Shown: piece by piece, positions 5,410 through 8,864 of the stretch
Layout of the letters: each line of letters opens with the position of its first letter
Numbering within the stretch: the stretch's first letter is position 1
Source of the DNA: Lachnospiraceae bacterium
GTDB taxonomy: Bacteria > Bacillota > Clostridia > Lachnospirales > Lachnospiraceae
Direction of reading: 5' to 3'
Assembly: GCA_014804225.1 (NCBI GenBank)
Contig: JAAVAF010000016.1
Coordinates: forward strand, 10,237-19,100
Length of the DNA: 8,864 bases
Translations under genes and position numbers: made by a program
The notes under the pieces: generated by a model
Database searches by the model: none
What the model was told of the DNA's origin: nothing
The model's input: the letters and a program-made list of their open reading frames with translations, nothing else

Positions 5410-6633
5410 CTATATAACATGATAACACACGTTATCGTCATACCCCTTTTTTGTCTTATCATATTGAAAGATAATAGATTGGTTTATATCCTTTAATCCA
5501 TTTTGACCAAACAGAATACTTAAACGCATATCCGGTACATTATTCCAGCCCATTTTCGCTATACCGGATACCAGTCTTTGTATCACTTCTTTCATTGATG
5601 CCTTGTAATCTTTTGGAACATCATCCGACTTACCAATATCAGTATTTGCCAAACTCAAAATATCCTGACCGTCTTCTGTATAATAGGTGCCGTTTTTTTC
5701 TGTCAGTTCATTAAGCTTCAAGCCTGTGAATGCATATACCTCTTGATATGCCCGATATTTCGTATAAGATTCTGATGATACCTGTGTACTGTTACATCCG
5801 TCTTGCGTTGCACACTTATTAATATGGAAGAATAAATATTTCCCATTATCGCCTACATTCAAAGCATTTTCCATAGCAGCTTTCAAATCCTGCCCTACCC
5901 CGTCAACAGATATTTCATATGTGTATGGATCAACCGTGAATTTGCAGGTTTCCGGTATTTCATCGGCATTAATTCCCGATTGGCTCAATATATTCGATAT
6001 CTGCGCATTTACAAGCTGTCTCTCAAATTTAATCACATCACCATCAACAACATTACCATAAACTTTAATTCCCCTGAATAAAGAATCCCGAAAGCTCACA
6101 CCATTGATATGCCCGTTCTTATACATCTGTAATTCATAAGTATAGGCAATATCACGCTCTATGTCGCTCAAGTTCGTTTCGTAATGCTCAGAACTTTCAT
6201 TAAAATACTTTTGAAAAATATAACTTTCCGGATTGGAGTGCCTTTTCGCCTCTGACAAAAGTTTTGAATATTTTTCTGTTAATGCATCATAAAATGCCTC
6301 TCTTATACTGGTATGAGGAACTGCTCTGGCATTTATTTCATTTCCGGCATTTGCTATGGCATACTCATTGCTCTTTCTTGCAGCATCTATATAGCTTTGC
6401 AGATCAATACTGCTGTCAATTTTTGTATTATGTGTTCTTCCGGAAGAAACTTTGTTTACAGACATTTCCTGTCCTGCGCTACTGATCGTTACAGTATCTC
6501 TTTTGCCGCAGTTCGTAGAAATACGAACTGCGGCATTTTTTGTTTTCTTTCTTGTTTTCTGTCCAAGCAGTATATCGAGCAGCGACCGATTATTTTGGAT
6601 CTGATTATTTAAGTTATTTATGAATGTACTCAT
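5410..6633 (-). CDS. Uncharacterised protein, DUF4885-like
   Basis: This 407-residue protein has no signal peptide or membrane segment. The first 45 residues are polar and probably disordered (NNLNNQIQNNRSLLDILLG). A motif DTVTISSAGQEM (46-57) follows, recalling the N-terminal signature of FlgM-like and many Lachnospiraceae proteins. The core has SIREAFYDALTEKYSKLL (108-125), a tyrosine-rich helical segment with IERDIAYTYELQMYKNG, and a C-terminal block CKFTVDPYTYEISVDG with KYLFFHI. This pattern fits my memory of DUF4885 proteins of Bacilli and Clostridia, which have no known function; I hold that at about one in two. The start has AAGGAGAGG close upstream (6646-6638). A perfect terminator-like hairpin lies within codons 33-44. 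It diverges from the 7002 gene. Confidence 0.75.
   Translation of the reverse strand: MSTFINNLNNQIQNNRSLLDILLGQKTRKKTKNAAVRISTNCGKRDTVTISSAGQEMSVNKVSSGRTHNTKIDSSIDLQSYIDAARKSNEYAIANAGNEINARAVPHTSIREAFYDALTEKYSKLLSEAKRHSNPESYIFQKYFNESSEHYETNLSDIERDIAYTYELQMYKNGHINGVSFRDSLFRGIKVYGNVVDGDVIKFERQLVNAQISNILSQSGINADEIPETCKFTVDPYTYEISVDGVGQDLKAAMENALNVGDNGKYLFFHINKCATQDGCNSTQVSSESYTKYRAYQEVYAFTGLKLNELTEKNGTYYTEDGQDILSLANTDIGKSDDVPKDYKASMKEVIQRLVSGIAKMGWNNVPDMRLSILFGQNGLKDINQSIIFQYDKTKKGYDDNVCYHVI
6504..6541 (+). terminator. Antisense intrinsic terminator inside the 5410-6633 gene
   Basis: TGCCGCAGTTCGTA (6504-6517), loop GAAA (6518-6521), its exact complement (6522-6535) and six T (6536-6541) form a textbook plus-strand terminator with a 14-bp perfect stem. 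It sits inside a gene read from the opposite strand, where it encodes residues 33-44 (NAAVRISTNCGK). On the sense mRNA the same hairpin forms with loop TTTC but is followed by AAAAGAG, so it should not terminate the gene itself. Confidence 0.7.
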
Positions 6634-6790
6634 ATTTCCTCTCCTTAATAAGATTGATCGTTTTACTCCTTTATTGGTGTATCAATTTTAGTTCTTATAT
6701 TTCTTTTATCATCTAGTTTAAGTATCTCGCCTACCCTTTCTATTTATATATTTCGTCGTATTTGTCCTTACGGATAAGCTATCACGGTTT

Positions 6791-6820
6791 TTTGTCACTC
6801 TCTTGTCATTTATTTGTCAC
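6791..6820 (+). promoter_or_regulatory. Three 11-bp-phased TTGTCA repeats (Pho-box-like)
   Basis: TTTGTCAC (6791-6798), CTTGTCAT (6802-6809) and TTTGTCAC (6813-6820) are direct repeats with an exact 11-bp period. A 7-mer plus 4-bp spacer repeated each helical turn is the layout bound by OmpR/PhoB-family response regulators, and the 7-mer resembles the E. coli Pho box CTGTCAT. The array abuts the -35 of the candidate promoter at 6821-6849. The actual regulator is not known. Confidence 0.55.
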
Positions 6821-6849
6821 TTTAAAATGGAAAAAAATACGCTTATACT
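6821..6849 (+). promoter_or_regulatory. Candidate activated promoter of the 7002 gene
   Basis: TTTAAA (6821-6826), 17 bases and TATACT (6844-6849). The weak -35 directly follows the phased TTGTCA array, as expected for a promoter needing an upstream-bound activator. It would give a leader of about 145 nt. TATAAT at 6883-6888 is an alternative -10 without a clear -35. Confidence 0.4.
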
Positions 6850-6906
6850 TAAAATTAGATAAATGGCTTTTTTACTTTATCCTATAATAAATCGAGAATT
6901 TCCTTT

Positions 6907-6921
6907 ATCGTTTCAAACGAT
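6907..6921. promoter_or_regulatory. Candidate operator palindrome
   Basis: ATCGTTT-C-AAACGAT is a perfect 7-1-7 inverted repeat, 18 bases downstream of TATAAT (6883-6888) and inside the leader of the 7002 gene. The symmetry fits a dimeric regulator site; it could also form a very small RNA hairpin. Confidence 0.3.
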
Positions 6922-7001
6922 TCAGATACATTAAAACATATATAGGAACAATCATTAAATTGTATTTTATCAAAAACGTATTATACGAAAGGAGGACAAA
7001 G

Positions 7002-7703
7002 ATGAATATAGGAACAATTAATAGTAATCCATATTTTACATTTTCCATCAGAAATAATAAAAATGTACCTAATCCTGTCGGATTTCAAAAGAATGCACAA
7101 TCCGGAGATATCGCTGTAACACTAGACATCTCAAAAGAGGGACGGGAACTTTTAAAGAACGAAACGATAAAAAATATGTCTTATTCTTATGAAGATGTTC
7201 TGCAACAAAGAAAATATCTCGGCAACGTTGTTATGGACGGGGGACGGTTTCAGTCAAAATTGAATGATTTGGAGAATAGCGGTGTCTGCACAGAACAGGA
7301 CTGGGTTGACTCCTGCGTTGATACTTATAAAACGCTGTATGATGAAATCGTTTCGGGATATGCAAACGGAACAAGAGAAAAATATGTGTCCGATGAAAAT
7401 AGCAAAGACGGTCTTCGCAAATTAACCATGGCCGAGGAGCTGCAAATGTTAAATGATGAATATGACAGCCAATGCGACTTTTTGGAACGATTTTTTGAAA
7501 GATCAAAATGGGAGCACAAACATGTGCTGGAATTTGCAAAATTGCAGGACAAAATTAGAAAAGATCGCAGTCAAAGTATGTATCGGGCAATGGTCAGCAG
7601 TTATGAGGATTTCAAATCGAAACAAATTCCGGGCGGTGTCCGCAATGCTATGATGAATGCGGTTGCAGCTTTTAGAAATCCATCAATAAATATAGTTGTT
7701 TAA
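7002..7703 (+). CDS. Uncharacterised protein with VTLDIS motif
   Basis: This 233-residue protein has no signal peptide or membrane helix and belongs to no family I can name. The N-terminal 35 residues are polar and Asn-rich. They are followed by VTLDISKEGREL (39-50), close in pattern and position to DTVTISSAGQEM of the divergent 5410-6633 gene. The rest is mainly helical and highly charged, for example LTMAEELQMLNDEYDSQCDFLERFFERSKWEH and LQDKIRKDRSQSMYRAMVSSYEDFKSKQ. The start at 7002 is certain enough: AAAGGAGG (6988-6995) ends six bases before it. The frame extends upstream to an ATG at 6960, but that one has no binding site. A strong terminator follows at 7711-7736. Shared control with the divergent gene is likely. 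Confidence 0.75.
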   Translation: MNIGTINSNPYFTFSIRNNKNVPNPVGFQKNAQSGDIAVTLDISKEGRELLKNETIKNMSYSYEDVLQQRKYLGNVVMDGGRFQSKLNDLENSGVCTEQDWVDSCVDTYKTLYDEIVSGYANGTREKYVSDENSKDGLRKLTMAEELQMLNDEYDSQCDFLERFFERSKWEHKHVLEFAKLQDKIRKDRSQSMYRAMVSSYEDFKSKQIPGGVRNAMMNAVAAFRNPSINIVV

Positions 7704-7710
7704 AAAGAAA

Positions 7711-7736
7711 GGGAATGCGCAAGCGTTCCCTTTTTT
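7711..7736 (+). terminator. Intrinsic terminator of the 7002 gene
   Basis: GGGAATGC (7711-7718), loop GCAA and GCGTTCCC (7723-7730) form an 8-bp stem with one T-G wobble, followed by six T. It starts seven bases after the stop codon and merges with the T-run that begins repeat copy D. Confidence 0.85.
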
Positions 7737-7778
7737 GAAACAGAAAAAGCAGGAAGCCTTTGAAAGACTTCCCGCCAA
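7730..7778. repeat. Terminator repeat, copy D
   Basis: This copy is almost identical to copy C (5330-5377). The stem GCAGGAAG (7749-7756) with CTTCCCGC (7768-7775) has one A-C mismatch absent in copy C. On the minus strand it is followed by TTTTTCTGTTTC and lies 19 bases past the stop of the gene ending at 7798. Together with the hairpin at 7711-7730 it gives a two-way terminator between convergent genes. Confidence 0.75.
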
Positions 7779-7797
7779 TTGTCACAAATTAGGAACA

Positions 7798-8864
7798 TTA
7801 TGCCAAATACCCCACAAGCTTCTGATAAAATTCCATCTCCTTATCCTTAAAAGCCTGTAGCGCTGCGTTGTATTTCGGCTGCTTGGCATCTTCGAGATGA
7901 GACAATGCTCTCTTGGCAAATTCCAGCACACATTCAACGGTATCTCCACAGAGCCCGGTGCTCTCACCGCTTATCACTGCGGACAGATACTGCTTTAGAT
8001 ACTCGGACGGATACTGCAGCACACCCTGCTCATCAATCCCTAATCCATCTGTTCCGACTTCCTCTGCAGCTTTTTCCCATGCCTGTCTCACAGGCTCCGG
8101 CAGCTGCTTCCAAAATTCTGATCGAATTGTTTTATAATCTATCGCCGCCTTCAACTCATCCGCACTTTTGTCGCTATTGAGATAGCTTTCCCAAAAGGAC
8201 TGGTCACTCATGTAAAAAGCAAATTCAGAACCTAGGCTGAGCGCCTTCTCAAGCATCTCCTGCGAAACCTCCATACTCCAGCCTGCACTTTCGTTCAGAT
8301 GATTCACATATGTAATCTCTCCTTTGCGGCGGTCAAACAGCATCTGCGCATAGCCACCGTCCAAATCCTGTACATAGGTCACATTGTCCACCGGAACCAA
8401 TGTATTTTCACCTATGCGATGCATTTCGACTTCCTTTGGCATCCCATACAATTCAAGCAGGTATATCAGCTTATTTCCGTCTGCCACCTGTCCGTAAAGG
8501 TTTGACTCCATACACGTCCTTTTTTCTTCCTCAACCATCGTGAGCCAATCGCGTTTCTGCCCAAAGCTTTCCGGCTGACCGGAAGCGGCTTCCGACAGCG
8601 CGTCTTGAACATATGCATTCAAGGTGTCCCAACTGCTTTTGGCGCCTTCCGTTTTCGTTTTGTGTGCATCCGCATAACTGCACAGTGCAAACATCTCCAT
8701 GTCTGACGCAGCATTGACATCAATTTCATCAATATTGATGATAAACTCCTGCTTTCTTTGGTCTGCCCCCTCCACGGTCACTTTTATGAGTGGCGAATCT
8801 GCTGAAAAATTATCATCATACGCGGCGCTCAGTCCATAACTTGCCCCTGTCCCGGCATCTTTGA
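7798..8864 (-). CDS. Uncharacterised protein, partial (5' end outside window)
   Basis: The frame is open from the right window edge to TAA at 7800-7798, giving 354 visible residues. A GTG at 8781 is not needed as a start, because the preceding in-frame sequence (KDAGTGASYGLSAAYDDNFS and beyond) looks coding. The visible N-terminal part has EFIINIDEIDVNAASDMEMF, a pattern I associate with multicopy Lachnospiraceae hypothetical proteins. The middle holds helical, Trp-bearing segments (SFWESYLNSDKSADELKAAIDYKTIRSEFW), and the C-terminus is a charged helix ending KEMEFYQKLVGYLA. No signal peptide can be judged. No catalytic motif is visible. It shares its terminator repeat with the 5410-6633 gene and may belong to the same uncharacterised group. 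Function unknown. Confidence 0.75.
   Translation of the reverse strand, partial: KDAGTGASYGLSAAYDDNFSADSPLIKVTVEGADQRKQEFIINIDEIDVNAASDMEMFALCSYADAHKTKTEGAKSSWDTLNAYVQDALSEAASGQPESFGQKRDWLTMVEEEKRTCMESNLYGQVADGNKLIYLLELYGMPKEVEMHRIGENTLVPVDNVTYVQDLDGGYAQMLFDRRKGEITYVNHLNESAGWSMEVSQEMLEKALSLGSEFAFYMSDQSFWESYLNSDKSADELKAAIDYKTIRSEFWKQLPEPVRQAWEKAAEEVGTDGLGIDEQGVLQYPSEYLKQYLSAVISGESTGLCGDTVECVLEFAKRALSHLEDAKQPKYNAALQAFKDKEMEFYQKLVGYLA

Larger units (their letters stand above)
6634..7001. other. Divergent regulatory region with no gene
   Basis: These 368 bases separate two divergent genes and hold no convincing reading frame. They contain three phased TTGTCA repeats (6791-6820), a candidate plus promoter (6821-6849), and a second TATAAT at 6883-6888. 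There is also a 7-1-7 palindrome at 6907-6921. A motif ATACTTAAA...AGAT is present on plus at 6845-6860 and, in similar form (ATACTTAAAC...), on minus at 6725-6712. The minus-strand promoter is unclear; GATACT (6726-6721) is the best -10 but lacks a -35. Confidence 0.5.

Noticed and set aside
5421..5436. GATAAC-ACAC-GTTATC hairpin at the 3' end of the 5410-6633 gene
   Set aside because: Short, no T-tract, within codons; probably chance.
6960..7001. Upstream ATG at 6960 as start of the 7002 gene
   Set aside because: It has no ribosome binding site, and the extension would run across the near-perfect AAAGGAGG site that serves the ATG at 7002.
8779..8781. GTG at 8781 as start of the last gene
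   Set aside because: The frame is open and protein-like to the window edge and no ribosome binding site precedes the GTG, so the gene is simply cut by the window.
1..8864. CRISPR array, transposon ends or integrase attachment site
   Set aside because: The repeats found (A/B, C/D, TTGTCA) are either only two copies far apart or very short. There is no regular spacer pattern, transposase or integrase, and no tRNA.

Overview
The window is moderately AT-rich DNA from a low-GC Gram-positive bacterium, most likely a gut-type Clostridia of the family Lachnospiraceae. The grounds are strong AGGAGG-type ribosome binding sites, TTGACA/TATAAT promoters, many intrinsic terminators, a stand-alone TSCPD protein, a stand-alone MurG paralogue, and proteins that resemble Lachnospiraceae-restricted uncharacterised families. 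The assignment rests on recalled family knowledge; no search was run.

Layout. (1) 1-203, minus: start of a membrane protein running off the left edge, with a structured leader up to about 320. (2) 475-595: a tandem-hairpin repeat (copy A) behind a minus-strand lipoprotein gene (602-1168). (3) 1169-1428: divergent promoters with a 7-1-7 palindrome. (4) 1429-2826, plus: a TSCPD protein and then a MurG-type glycosyltransferase. (5) 2827-2953: copy B of the tandem-hairpin repeat, behind a minus-strand AAA-ATPase/PD-(D/E)XK gene (2964-4544). (6) 4716-5311, plus: a DinJ/YafQ-type toxin-antitoxin operon with a perfect-consensus promoter and operator-like inverted repeats. (7) 5330-8864: three uncharacterised genes (minus, plus, minus). 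Two 48-nt, almost identical terminator repeats (copies C and D) lie in the two convergent gaps, and three phased TTGTCA repeats lie in the divergent gap.

How the genes relate. TSCPD and murG are co-oriented, 75 nt apart with no terminator between them, so they may be co-transcribed. The antitoxin and toxin overlap by 14 nt and form a translationally coupled operon. The two genes diverging from 6634-7001 share a short N-terminal VTIS-like motif at similar positions (residues 46-57 and 39-50) and a regulatory gap, and may be co-regulated. The third (7798-8864) carries the same terminator repeat.

The most unusual signals are non-coding. They are the tandem-hairpin element A/B, the C/D terminator repeat, the 11-bp-phased TTGTCA array typical of OmpR/PhoB-type regulators, and a perfect 14-bp terminator hairpin with GAAA loop and T6 tract placed antisense inside the 5410-6633 gene. 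No tRNA, rRNA, CRISPR array or transposase was seen.
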